From Alphaproteobacteria bacterium UBA1002 (GTDB lineage Bacteria; Pseudomonadota; Alphaproteobacteria; Rickettsiales; UBA998), in assembly GCA_002291845.1 (NCBI GenBank), contig DBAU01000024.1, positions 1 to 13,866 of the forward strand: a DNA stretch of 13,866 nucleotides. The letters run 5' to 3'. Each line of letters opens with the position of its first letter. Within the stretch, counting starts at the first letter, position 1. The notes under the pieces are model-generated. The model saw only the letters and a program-made list of their open reading frames with translations. It had not been told where the DNA came from and did not search any database. Both the position numbers and the translations under genes were made by a program. Positions 6,229 to 13,829 of the stretch are shown piece by piece.

Positions 6229-8307
6229 TTGAAGGAAGAACACACAACGCAGGCAATAAAAGAGAGCGCCCCCCTCACGGGTGTTGCCGCTGCGATGCCC
6301 GAAAATGGCAATGCCAACGCATTTGAACGCTTCTTTTCTCCTAATTATGAGGTGAATCACAGTGCGCGATTATTCCAGTCACACTATGAGAATGTCTGGG
6401 ATAGCGAACGCGACCAACAGCGCCATCCGCGCTGGATGGATTCCACGGCTGGGCGCTTTGGTATCCGACTATTCAGCCGTGGATTAATGGGCTCTGCCTT
6501 TTTGACGGCAGGTAGCCTGATGCTGGAGAAGTATCAGCCTGCCTCGCGTATTGGGGCGGGTGTATTGCCCACAATCGAAGAATGGGCAGCCTTCAAGGCG
6601 AATCCTAAAGAGAAAAGCTACACGATAACGCGGATTCTAACCCCCATTGCCCGGTCGTATGATTTCTTGTTCGGGAAGCCCATTGAGTATCTTTTTGGCA
6701 AGGAAGCGGTAACCTTCCGGCGCTTGCGGAGTTTTGAGCATTTTGAAACCAATTCAGCCAATGTGCGCATGGGACGTACGTTTGGCGAGGAAGCTGTCCA
6801 TATTACTCTTGACTTCGCTATGGGCAGTATCGGTGACGCATGGGGCCGGCGCATTGCCGGGATTCTTGATCCCAACGTGAAAAAGGACTGGCTGGATAAA
6901 GACGGCCATGTGCAGTGGGGAAAACTGGCTAAAGCTACCGGCAAAGCAGCGTTTGATATTCTCTCCTATAACCAGATGGAAGACTGGTTTGCCGCAGTGC
7001 CCTATGTGTACCAAATGCGCTGGCAGCGTCATTTTCTTGATCGTTATGTGCAACGTGGTTCACGACTAGCGATTGAGCACGGCACGTTTGGCGGCGCCTT
7101 CCAAGTGGATGAGCGTGGTAAAATCATTGGTGATTACTCCATCCCCGGCGCTATTGATCTGCAACTGCGCTTCACGGGCTACAACGTTTACACATTGCTA
7201 TTCCGTGATCTCTATCAGCATATCAAGCACAGCTTTGATCACCGCAAGGATGACATAAAGCCAGAGCATGAACGTAATTTCCTGGATGAGAGTGTAAAGT
7301 ATCTTGCTAAGACGGCGATGAAGGCAACCACTTACATGACGCCGGCGATGCCTTTCTTCTGGATCCCTCGCGTATCCAGCGCCCGCATGGAAGGGCCGCG
7401 CATATATGCGGGAGCTACCCCACATCAGGATTGTATGGTGGTTACTAGCCAAAACATTAACGGTGATAGATTCCGCAGCTATACGCATTTTGATCGAAAA
7501 TTACCGGATATCGAACTGACACGTGGCAGGAACGGCCCAAAAATTGAACGCAATCCGGAATATAGAGTCAGTTTTAACCCCTACGATAAAGCCAACAGTC
7601 ATACGACATTCTCTTCAATGTTACGCCCTTTTGGCAAAGCGTCTGATTTTGCAGGGAATATACCTGCCTGGGGTATGGAGAAATTAGGAGGGCTTGGTGA
7701 GCGCTTATTGGCAAAAAATCCTCCCGCCCCAGGGTCAGAGGATGCTCGCAAGCGACAGCTTTTTTACAACAAGGTAGGGCATCGCTATTTTAATAACGCC
7801 TTCTCCTACACCCCCTACATGATTGCAAAGTATGAGACCGCCAACTGGTGGGATACCCCGCAAATGGATGCTTCTTTGTATCGGATGCTGGATGGGGTGG
7901 ATAATCTGGATTGGAAAGAAGTCAAAGCAGGCGCTAAGGATTACTGGCAGGTGCTTAAGCGTCGTCCCGTCTCTGCGGAAACAGAACGCATGACGTATGA
8001 ACCGCGCGGCCTGATTAACTCACAGCGCCATAATCAGGATAGTGACAATCGGCGCGATGGTAAGCTCACACAAAGTTTTGCTGATTTTCAGCGCGAGAAC
8101 CGTGTGATGCGTAAGCGCGCCGCGCACGGCGATGTGGATGCCATGGCGGCCAGCATGGCAATGGAGCAGCCTTCGCCAGTAGCCAAAAACACACCAGAAA
8201 ATGCGATTCAACCGCGCGGCGAAAATGGCTGGGCTGCCTACGAGCTTCAACGTATGCAACCGCGTGATGGCCAGAAACAACGCCCGGAAGGCGTGACGCT
8301 TCATTAG
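6229..8307 (+). CDS. Large uncharacterised protein (692 aa), divergent partner of the 831-aa gene
   Basis: I do not recognise this family. The N-terminal 30 residues look disordered. From FERFFSPNY (32-40) the sequence becomes rich in aromatic and Arg residues. A Gly/Ala/Leu-rich stretch at about 76-100 (GIRLFSRGLMGSAFLTAGSLML) could touch a membrane. Aromatic- and Arg-rich sequence follows at 130-345 (for example RFTGYNVYTLLFRDLYQHIKH), then a less hydrophobic part (400-530). From about 575 the chain is charged and low in complexity, ending GQKQRPEGVTLH. No catalytic motif or signal peptide is evident. The tail AAYELQR...GVTLH resembles AAELNR...TPTLH of the 831-aa protein. The start is TTG at 6229 with a weak GGGAT upstream; the next ATG (6295, residue 23) has no ribosome site. 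Composition matches the neighbours, so recent transfer is not indicated. Confidence 0.83.
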   Translation: MKEEHTTQAIKESAPLTGVAAAMPENGNANAFERFFSPNYEVNHSARLFQSHYENVWDSERDQQRHPRWMDSTAGRFGIRLFSRGLMGSAFLTAGSLMLEKYQPASRIGAGVLPTIEEWAAFKANPKEKSYTITRILTPIARSYDFLFGKPIEYLFGKEAVTFRRLRSFEHFETNSANVRMGRTFGEEAVHITLDFAMGSIGDAWGRRIAGILDPNVKKDWLDKDGHVQWGKLAKATGKAAFDILSYNQMEDWFAAVPYVYQMRWQRHFLDRYVQRGSRLAIEHGTFGGAFQVDERGKIIGDYSIPGAIDLQLRFTGYNVYTLLFRDLYQHIKHSFDHRKDDIKPEHERNFLDESVKYLAKTAMKATTYMTPAMPFFWIPRVSSARMEGPRIYAGATPHQDCMVVTSQNINGDRFRSYTHFDRKLPDIELTRGRNGPKIERNPEYRVSFNPYDKANSHTTFSSMLRPFGKASDFAGNIPAWGMEKLGGLGERLLAKNPPAPGSEDARKRQLFYNKVGHRYFNNAFSYTPYMIAKYETANWWDTPQMDASLYRMLDGVDNLDWKEVKAGAKDYWQVLKRRPVSAETERMTYEPRGLINSQRHNQDSDNRRDGKLTQSFADFQRENRVMRKRAAHGDVDAMAASMAMEQPSPVAKNTPENAIQPRGENGWAAYELQRMQPRDGQKQRPEGVTLH

Positions 8308-8380
8308 ACTTTTCTTGCTTTTCCAAACGTATTAGACAGATACAGCTACTTATTCATCCTCATGATGTAAGAGAATTTCT

Positions 8381-9052
8381 GTGCTGCATCACGCTATTCA
8401 ACGCACGTTGATAACCATGGCAAAGCCATACTTCCTGCGTTTGATGATGCTATGTGCCGGCATCACCTTAGCGGGGTTTCTTGCGTTGAGTATTTTTGTG
8501 GGGATCGCGCTTAGCCAAATCTCACTGTTTCAGTGGGGATGGCTGGATACGCTGGCAGATGTCACGGGTACATTGTTCACGGTGGTGGCGGCATGGTTCT
8601 TGTTTCCGATCGTGGTCTCTTTGATTGCCACGGTGTTTCAAGAGCAGGTCGCCAACGTCATCGATCGGCAGGAGTATGGTGAGGCACCTTCGCAGTCCTT
8701 ACCTTTTCTACCGGAGTTGCTTCATGGGCTGCGTCTGGCAGGACTAGCGCTCGGGCTTAATCTACTGGCACTACCGCTTTACCTGACAGTGGTACTGTTT
8801 CCCTTTGTGTATTACCCGCTCAACGGCTACCTGCTGGGGCGGGAATTCTTCGAGATGGTCGCCGCGCGCTATGTGGGGCGGGCCGAAGCTACCGCCTTAC
8901 GCAAGCGTCACCGCGCCAAAGCCTTCCTTGGCGGCTTACTCATTGTGCTTATGGCCACGCTGCCCGGCATCAACATGATCGCCCCCTTCGCCGGCATCGC
9001 CCTCATGGCGCATGTGTATCGGGGGATGGCTAAGAATATTACTAGTCGATAA
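8381..9052 (+). CDS. EI24 / CysZ-like integral membrane protein
   Basis: This 223-residue protein fits the EI24 domain family (CysZ-like) found widely in alphaproteobacteria. Four long hydrophobic stretches are visible at about 22-46, 61-87, 113-144 and 181-212. Family-like signatures are YYPLNGYLLGREFFEMVAARY (about 144-164) and the C-terminal LPGINMIAPFAGIALMAHVY. CysZ of enterobacteria is a sulfate transporter; whether the alphaproteobacterial members carry sulfate is not known to me, so I do not assign a substrate. The start is GTG at 8381 with AAGAGAA five bases upstream; ATG at 8417 (residue 13) is an alternative. It lies 73 bp after the 692-aa gene in the same direction and could share its transcript. 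Confidence 0.85.
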   Translation: MLHHAIQRTLITMAKPYFLRLMMLCAGITLAGFLALSIFVGIALSQISLFQWGWLDTLADVTGTLFTVVAAWFLFPIVVSLIATVFQEQVANVIDRQEYGEAPSQSLPFLPELLHGLRLAGLALGLNLLALPLYLTVVLFPFVYYPLNGYLLGREFFEMVAARYVGRAEATALRKRHRAKAFLGGLLIVLMATLPGINMIAPFAGIALMAHVYRGMAKNITSR

Positions 9053-9089
9053 GACTACGCCACGCTTCAATATTTCTATGACTAGTAAT
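9038..9089. repeat. Perfect 10-bp inverted repeat bridging the EI24 stop and the tRNA-Pro 3' end
   Basis: ATTACTAGTC (9038-9047) and GACTAGTAAT (9080-9089) are exact reverse complements separated by 32 bases. The left arm lies in the last codons of the EI24 gene, and the right arm ends on the last base of the encoded CCA of the tRNA. No T-run follows, so it is not a classical intrinsic terminator. It could still fold at the end of both converging transcripts. Confidence 0.5.
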
Positions 9090-9165
9090 GGTCGGGGTGG
9101 AGAGATTCGAACTCCCGACCCTCTGCTCCCAAAGCAGATGCGCTACCAGGCTGCGCTACACCCCG
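9089..9165 (-). tRNA. tRNA-Pro (anticodon TGG)
   Basis: This is a 77-nt tRNA read on the minus strand. The acceptor stem is CGGGGTG/CACCCCG, with a C first base as is usual for tRNA-Pro, discriminator A and an encoded CCA (9091-9089). The anticodon stem TCTGC/GCAGA encloses the loop TTTGGGA, giving anticodon TGG for CCA codons. The T arm contains GTTCGAAT. All arms are intact. Confidence 0.96.
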
Positions 9166-9201
9166 ACAGGTGTGGGGCCGCAAATGCGGCGAACGGGGCG
9201 C

Positions 9202-9229
9202 ATCATAGCAAGGCTTTGCGGCGCGGCAA
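9202..9229 (-). promoter_or_regulatory. Promoter for tRNA-Pro
   Basis: On the minus strand, TTGCCG (9229-9224) and TATGAT (9207-9202) are 16 bases apart, about 30 bases before the tRNA 5' end. The leader contains a small perfect hairpin, GCCGCAAATGCGGC (9177-9190), which could mark 5' processing. It lies back to back with the dapA promoter. Confidence 0.55.
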
Positions 9230-9248
9230 GCCCAGATTGCACTGCGTA

Positions 9249-9276
9249 TTGACACGCGTGGTGCTCCCTCTATGGT
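9249..9276 (+). promoter_or_regulatory. Strong sigma70-type promoter for dapA-smpB
   Basis: A consensus TTGACA (9249-9254), 16 bases, then TATGGT (9271-9276). Predicted transcription starts near 9283, which rules out the ATG at 9272 and supports the dapA start at 9302. Confidence 0.65.
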
Positions 9277-9301
9277 GCGGCTAATCATAAAAGAGGGCGC
9301 T

Positions 9302-10180
9302 ATGACGCAAATTTATGGATCTTATACCGCTTTGGTCACTCCGTTCCGCCAAGGGGCAGTCGATGAAAAGGCGCTCGCCGATTTTATCGAATGGCAGATT
9401 GCCGAGGGCAGTCAGGGATTGGTTCCCTGTGGGACCACGGGTGAGTCTCCTACGCTTTCTTATGCCGAGCATGCCCGTGTGATTGAATTATGCATTGAAG
9501 TCACCCGTGGCAGAGTGCCAGTCATGGCTGGTACGGGTTCCAATGCGACGTCTGAAGCCATTGAGTTCATCCGTAATGCAGAAAAAGCCGGAGCAAATTC
9601 TGCGCTGGTGGTAGCTCCGTACTACAATAAACCAACACAGGAAGGATTGTACCAGCATTACAAGGCCATCCATGATGCCTGTGGTTTGCCGATTATTATC
9701 TATAATATTCCAGGGCGCTCGGTGGTGAATATCAGCGATGATACGCTGGTGCGTTTGGCCGATTTACCGCGCATCGCCGGGGTAAAAGATGCCACAGGAG
9801 ATCTCTCTCGCGTCAGTACACTGCGTCACCGTCTGGGCGATCGTCTGGCGTTACTTTCCGGCGAGGATATCACGGCGGTAGGATTCAATGCGCAGGGGGG
9901 CCATGGCTGTATCTCAGTCACCGCAAATCTGATGCCGCGTGCCTGTGCGCTGCAGTATACACTCTGCCGTGAGGGTCGTTTTCCTGAAGCGCTCCAGGTG
10001 CAAGATAGTCTGGTGCCTTTGCATAATGTCATGTTCATTGAGACCAATCCATCCCCCGTTAAATTCGCTCTCAGCCTGATGGGAAAGATGGAGGCGGACG
10101 TGCGTCTACCGCTCGTTCTACCATCGGTAGAGAGCCAGCGACTCATACGTGCGGCGCTGGAGATGACGGGCCTGCTTTAG
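9302..10180 (+). CDS. dapA: 4-hydroxy-tetrahydrodipicolinate synthase
   Basis: DapA condenses pyruvate with aspartate semialdehyde, the first committed step of lysine and diaminopimelate (cell wall) synthesis, in the cytoplasm. The 292-residue protein has the full TIM-barrel family length. Visible active-site features are GTTGESPTL (catalytic-triad Thr at 45/46), PYYNKPTQ (Tyr 107), YNIPGR (Tyr 134 and the Arg that binds the substrate carboxylate) and the Schiff-base Lys 162 in GVKDATGD. ATG 9302 is preceded by a good ribosome site (GAGGG, 4 bases upstream). The earlier in-frame ATG at 9272 overlaps the -10 box and adds ten residues not typical of the family. smpB follows after 12 bp, so the two are probably cotranscribed, an arrangement common in alphaproteobacteria. 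Confidence 0.97.
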   Translation: MTQIYGSYTALVTPFRQGAVDEKALADFIEWQIAEGSQGLVPCGTTGESPTLSYAEHARVIELCIEVTRGRVPVMAGTGSNATSEAIEFIRNAEKAGANSALVVAPYYNKPTQEGLYQHYKAIHDACGLPIIIYNIPGRSVVNISDDTLVRLADLPRIAGVKDATGDLSRVSTLRHRLGDRLALLSGEDITAVGFNAQGGHGCISVTANLMPRACALQYTLCREGRFPEALQVQDSLVPLHNVMFIETNPSPVKFALSLMGKMEADVRLPLVLPSVESQRLIRAALEMTGLL

Positions 10181-10192
10181 TCGGGATGGATT

Positions 10193-10669
10193 ATGGCGGC
10201 GGGCAAAAATAAAGCACCGGAATCACAGGCGATCCTTAACCGTCGCGCCCGCTTTGATTATCACATCGAAGATGAGCTTGAGACCGGCGTGGTGCTGGTG
10301 GGGAGCGAGGTAAAATCTATCCGTGATGGCAAAGCCAATTTGCAGGATGCGTATGCCATCGAGCGCGATGAGGAGATCTGGCTTATCAATGCCTACATTG
10401 CCGAATACCCTGCCGCTAATCGTTTTAATCATGAACCCCGACGCGCCCGCAAGTTGTTGTTGCATAAAAAAGAAGTCCGAAAGCTGGTGGGTAAATTGCG
10501 TGTGAAGGGCTATACACTCGTGCCCATTCGCCTGTATTTTAATGCGCGCGGACGTGTGAAGCTAATGCTTGGGCTTGGCCGGGGTAAAAAGGAGTTCGAT
10601 AAACGCGACAGCATTAAAGAACGTGAATGGAAGCGTGAGCAGGCACGCACTGTGCGCACGCATTCCTGA
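10193..10669 (+). CDS. smpB: SsrA (tmRNA)-binding protein
   Basis: SmpB binds tmRNA and brings it to ribosomes stalled on broken messages, so the nascent chain is tagged and released. The protein has 158 residues, the usual length. Family motifs are ARFDYHIEDELETGVVLVG, then GSEVKSIRDGKANLQDAY, then NRFNHEPRRARKLLLHKKE, LVPIRLYFNARGRVKLMLGL and GRGKKEFDKRDSIKEREW. The C-terminal basic tail, which enters the ribosomal mRNA channel, is present. The tmRNA gene itself is not in this window. It follows dapA by 12 bp with a modest GGGATGG-type ribosome site. No clear terminator follows. Confidence 0.97.
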   Translation: MAAGKNKAPESQAILNRRARFDYHIEDELETGVVLVGSEVKSIRDGKANLQDAYAIERDEEIWLINAYIAEYPAANRFNHEPRRARKLLLHKKEVRKLVGKLRVKGYTLVPIRLYFNARGRVKLMLGLGRGKKEFDKRDSIKEREWKREQARTVRTHS

Positions 10670-10704
10670 GCATAAGAGAATCCCTATGTGTGCGGCATGG
10701 TGCC

Positions 10705-10734
10705 TTGACTTGGTAGATCAAACGGACGTACAGT
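10705..10734 (+). promoter_or_regulatory. Candidate promoter for the 417-aa gene and gloB
   Basis: TTGACT (10705-10710), 18 bases, then TACAGT (10729-10734), about 20 bases before the ATG at 10756. It suggests that the gene pair forms a transcription unit separate from dapA-smpB. Confidence 0.45.
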
Positions 10735-10755
10735 GAAAGCGATGGGAAAGTAGTC

Positions 10756-12009
10756 ATGTTAGAAGGCCTTCGCAAGCTATTTACGGCAGAAGACTGGATG
10801 CCTGCTCGTCGCGTGTTACAGCGCGATGCCGAGTGGTGGAATAAGCTGCGTAACGATTGCTCGGTACGCTTTGGCTTTATGCCGCAGAATGAGCTTTCCG
10901 GAAAGAAACTCGATATTGCGGACAACACACTCTATCAGTTTGGCTCAGGGCGTTTCTTATCACATCAGCTGATGGAGGATGGTAAACCGCTCTGCCAGAT
11001 GATTGTGGCGAATGCGGGGCAGAACCAGGTTTACCTTGCGTTATCCCGCCCGCTCGGACAGCGCGATATTATCAATCTTTTTGCGGATGAAGAACGTCTG
11101 GCTCTGCCTGCTTTGCAGGGAGTGAACAAGCTGTATGTCCGGGAGCATACGCCCGGAATTAAAGATTGGGTGACCATGCAGTATCTTCGTCGGATTGACG
11201 GTATGCGCGGCCAGAAGACCACAGCAGAAGGCACACGTACTTTTCAGTATTTGCTGTTTGTGAATGAAGCCAATGATAAAGCGCTGGAAATTGAATGGTT
11301 CGATGACGGTGGCTTTGAGGTATATGCCACGATATATCGACCACTTTCTGACATTGTGCAGGTTCACCATGAACGGCGTCCGAACCGCTCGCATGCGCTG
11401 ACTTCAGAGGCTGGCAATGGTCCACGCCTTCCGGAGGCGGTGTCGCAGGCGTCCACTCCAACGGAGTCAGGTGCGGAAATTATTGAATGGCCAGCCCCAC
11501 GTAAGAATATAGACGCAGTTCCTCCGGCCGCGCCTGAAGCGATCGAAGAAATCACCGAAGAAGGAATGCAAAGCAAAGCGCTTCCGCATGATGTCTGGGA
11601 TGAGCTTCCCGAAGTTCCCGCATCGCAAATGGATGAGGAAGACTTCCAGGAAGCTTTGCCATCCATGCAGGAAATCTCCGAGGATGCCTTGCCTCCTGCG
11701 ACAGCGCAGAGTCCAGGTAATCTCACCTGTAACATCCGTGTGGCGGCAAAAATTATTGATGAAGCCATCCGCAATGATATGCATCTGGGTGACATTGTGC
11801 GCCGTGTACTCGGCTTGCCGCTATCCGTTGCAGAAACAGTCAATTTCCATGTGCCGCTAAGTGCAGATGATTATGCCGTGCTTGGTGAGCGTTACGGTGT
11901 GGTCGCTGAGGATCGGGAGATGATTCATGCCTGCATCGTGCAGGATCTGATTGATTTCACAGGAGAGCGCGAGAGCGAAATCCGCCGCCGTCGCGCGGCG
12001 CAGGGCTAA
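10756..12009 (+). CDS. Uncharacterised two-domain protein with acidic linker (417 aa)
   Basis: I cannot assign a family. Residues 1-207 look like a compact mixed domain with alternating beta segments (for example LCQMIVANAGQNQVYLALSR, TFQYLLFVNEANDKALEIEW, FEVYATIYRPLSDIVQV). Residues 208-320 form a long acidic, Pro-rich and probably disordered linker. Residues 321-415 form a helical C-terminal domain (NIRVAAKIIDEAIRNDMHLGDIVRRVLGLP, then DDYAVLGERYGV). The extreme C-terminus is strongly basic (ESEIRRRRAAQG). No signal peptide or membrane helix is seen, so it is probably cytoplasmic. The start has a fair ribosome site (GGGAAAG about 5 bases before ATG). The stop is 4 bp before the preferred gloB start, so the two are co-translated. 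I have no evidence that its job relates to glyoxalase activity. Confidence 0.85.
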   Translation: MLEGLRKLFTAEDWMPARRVLQRDAEWWNKLRNDCSVRFGFMPQNELSGKKLDIADNTLYQFGSGRFLSHQLMEDGKPLCQMIVANAGQNQVYLALSRPLGQRDIINLFADEERLALPALQGVNKLYVREHTPGIKDWVTMQYLRRIDGMRGQKTTAEGTRTFQYLLFVNEANDKALEIEWFDDGGFEVYATIYRPLSDIVQVHHERRPNRSHALTSEAGNGPRLPEAVSQASTPTESGAEIIEWPAPRKNIDAVPPAAPEAIEEITEEGMQSKALPHDVWDELPEVPASQMDEEDFQEALPSMQEISEDALPPATAQSPGNLTCNIRVAAKIIDEAIRNDMHLGDIVRRVLGLPLSVAETVNFHVPLSADDYAVLGERYGVVAEDREMIHACIVQDLIDFTGERESEIRRRRAAQG

Positions 12010-12013
12010 GCTC

Positions 12014-12775
12014 GTGGGGATGCCTCGTCACGCTGGCCGCTATGGCGCTTGGCATCTGTTTGTGTTGCCTGCGCTCAGCGACAATTACATGTACGCACTG
12101 CGGCATGCCGAAACAGGTGCCGTGGTACTTGTCGATCCAGGTGAAATGGCGCCGGTGGTGAATTGGTTGGGAATGCAGCAATGCTGTCTGCACACCATCC
12201 TGCTTACTCACCACCATCAGGATCATATTGGTGCGGCAGCCGGATTACGTGATGTCTATGGCTGTCGTATTCTTGGCTCGGCGCAGGATCGTATGCGGCT
12301 GCCACCACTGGACTATGAGGCAGAGGTGGGCGAATGCTTCTTCATCGAAGGAGAGCGCATTGCCATGCTTGGGGTGCCAGGCCATACGCTTGGCCATGTG
12401 GCGTATCATCTGCCGGATGCCGGGCTACTTTTCAGTGGCGATACGCTTTTTTCGTTGGGCTGCGGGCGGCTGTTTGAAGGCACGCCGGAGATGATGCTGG
12501 AGAGCCTTGAGATGCTGGCCGCCTTGCCGGATGAAACCATGCTGTGTTGCGGCCATGAATACACGCTGGCCAATGCCCGTTTTGCTCTGGCCCATGATCC
12601 GGAAAATGCGGCGCTGCGTGCGCGCTATGAGGAGGCTGTTGCCCTGCGCGCCCGTGGCCTTCCCACGCTGCCTGTTCCCCTTCACATCGAAAAAGCCGCC
12701 AACCCCTTCCTGCGCACCATGGGCGATGTTACCCGCTTTGCCAAACTGCGCGCCCTGAAGGACGCATTTAGCTGA
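12014..12775 (+). CDS. gloB: Hydroxyacylglutathione hydrolase (glyoxalase II)
   Basis: GloB hydrolyses S-D-lactoylglutathione to D-lactate and glutathione, the second step of methylglyoxal detoxification. It is a metallo-beta-lactamase fold protein of 253 residues, close to the E. coli length. The metal ligands are all visible: THHHQDH (H66, H68, D70, H71), H124 in VPGHTLGH, D143 in FSGDTLFSLGCGRLFEG and H181 in CCGHEY. The C-terminal substrate-binding domain includes NPFLR. I chose GTG 12014 because AGGG (12002-12005) lies 8 bases upstream; ATG 12020 is nearly as likely. In-frame codons upstream to 11951 overlap the previous gene and lie before the family's usual N-terminus (HLFVLPALSDNYMYAL). 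It forms an operon with the 417-aa gene. Confidence 0.95.
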   Translation: MGMPRHAGRYGAWHLFVLPALSDNYMYALRHAETGAVVLVDPGEMAPVVNWLGMQQCCLHTILLTHHHQDHIGAAAGLRDVYGCRILGSAQDRMRLPPLDYEAEVGECFFIEGERIAMLGVPGHTLGHVAYHLPDAGLLFSGDTLFSLGCGRLFEGTPEMMLESLEMLAALPDETMLCCGHEYTLANARFALAHDPENAALRARYEEAVALRARGLPTLPVPLHIEKAANPFLRTMGDVTRFAKLRALKDAFS

Positions 12776-12785
12776 AAATTGAAAA

Positions 12786-12800
12786 TGCACGTGGTGCACC
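12786..12800. repeat. Small palindromic cluster after gloB
   Basis: TGCAC-GTG-GTGCA (12786-12798) and the overlapping perfect palindrome GGTGCACC (12793-12800) lie between the convergent gloB and 301-aa genes. No T-run follows, so a terminator role is not supported. It may be chance. Confidence 0.25.
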
Positions 12801-12866
12801 AGGGCGGAAAAACTTTGAACCGGGTTTGGGAATTTATTGAGGCTTTGCAGGAATGGAAAGTATTGT

Positions 12867-13772
12867 TCAAGCTTCCGCACTTAAGCGGCCACTCAAGCGA
12901 TCTAATTGGTAATGCTCACCCTGGTCGCTAGCCACATATTCAGAATACGCGGGTAAAAGACTTCTCGGAATTGGTTCAGACGCATTAGGGTTATGAACAA
13001 CAACCATCGGTCTTTGTATTCCGATTAGCAATGCCTCATCAATATCAACGGCCCATATCGCACTGATTGGAGCATATTGAGGGTCAAGAAATGTATCAGT
13101 AGGGACAGGAGCACCTTTAGGCTTAGGAATCAAATTACGGTGCTGATGACCAGAGCCAGTGGTTTTCAAAGTATTCCGGTCAATGTGAAGTTGATAGGGA
13201 CCAACGCAAAAAGTTGCTTCAACAGCAAATGGGAACTGACTGATTCCCTCTATTTGAGGCAATCCAGCTCTAAGTAACCTGCCATTAATAGCAATTACGT
13301 AAGCATCACTAGGAGCTACGATATTTTTGGCTATGTAGCCATTGGGTATCTTATCTGTGCCGCCAAGTAATACTTCTGCTTTCTGTTTTATGGCTGCTGT
13401 CCATCTTAAAAGTATAGACTCGTGCGGCATGCTAACCGCTTTGCCCATTTCATAATTTATCCATTCATCAGGAATACCGGTGGGTTCTGGTGTTATAACC
13501 TCAATCCAAATTCTTTTGCCATCTTGCTCTATTAAAAAATCAGGGCCCGTTGCTTGATGGATAGGTTTAATACCAGCTTTAATAAGTTGGTCGGCCAACA
13601 AAACTTCAGAGAATTGCTGCCAAAATGTATGGAGATTATCAGATGCTAACTTTTGTGCTGCGTTGGCATCGGCCAAATTGTTTTTAAGATGTTTATGGCA
13701 AAGATCAATAACGGCTTGGTAAATTTTATCATTGCGGTGATACCGCTTTTTCAAAGCCTCGGTTAAATCCAT
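12867..13772 (-). CDS. Uncharacterised protein with PD-(D/E)XK-nuclease-like core (301 aa)
   Basis: I do not recognise a named family. Residues 50-95 have the layout of a PD-(D/E)XK nuclease core: Glu 56 in a helix (FSEVLLADQLIKAG), Asp 78 in GPDFLI after a turn, then Glu 91 in the strand KRIWIEVITP. The usual ExK lysine is replaced (E91-V-I). A nearby helix has K129 and K131 (AAIKQKAEVL), and such lysine migration is known in this superfamily. A strand ending in VIAINGRLL (159-167) follows. The 41-42% GC in two 60-base samples contrasts with about 60% in nearby gloB, which suggests horizontal acquisition. No clear Shine-Dalgarno sequence precedes the ATG. It converges on gloB. A defence, restriction or DNA-repair role is possible but not shown. 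The gene end is intact; neighbours beyond the window are unknown. Confidence 0.8.
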   Translation of the reverse strand: MDLTEALKKRYHRNDKIYQAVIDLCHKHLKNNLADANAAQKLASDNLHTFWQQFSEVLLADQLIKAGIKPIHQATGPDFLIEQDGKRIWIEVITPEPTGIPDEWINYEMGKAVSMPHESILLRWTAAIKQKAEVLLGGTDKIPNGYIAKNIVAPSDAYVIAINGRLLRAGLPQIEGISQFPFAVEATFCVGPYQLHIDRNTLKTTGSGHQHRNLIPKPKGAPVPTDTFLDPQYAPISAIWAVDIDEALLIGIQRPMVVVHNPNASEPIPRSLLPAYSEYVASDQGEHYQLDRLSGRLSAEA

Positions 13773-13800
13773 TTTGTCAGAACCGCTTATCTATTTGAAT

Positions 13801-13829
13801 TGTCTAATTTCTACCCGAATCCATGTAAA
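13801..13829 (-). promoter_or_regulatory. Candidate promoter for the 301-aa gene
   Basis: On the minus strand, TTTACA (13829-13824) and TAGACA (13806-13801) are 17 bases apart, about 30 bases before the ATG. The region is AT-rich, so chance matches are likely. Confidence 0.3.

Noticed and set aside
9272..9301. Upstream dapA start at ATG 9272
   Set aside because: This ATG lies on the candidate -10 box and lacks a ribosome site; ATG 9302 has GAGGG at good spacing and matches the family N-terminus.
11364..11843. 159-aa minus-strand reading frame within the 417-aa gene
   Set aside because: Low-complexity Ser/Ala/Cys-rich sequence opposite an acidic Pro-rich linker, with no ribosome site; a shadow of the real gene.
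11951..12013. gloB start at 11951 with a 59-bp overlap of the 417-aa gene
   Set aside because: The extra residues are a basic stretch read from the end of the 417-aa gene in another frame and are not part of the glyoxalase II fold.
12776..12866. Intrinsic terminator between gloB and the 301-aa gene
   Set aside because: The small palindrome at 12786-12800 has no following T-run on either strand.
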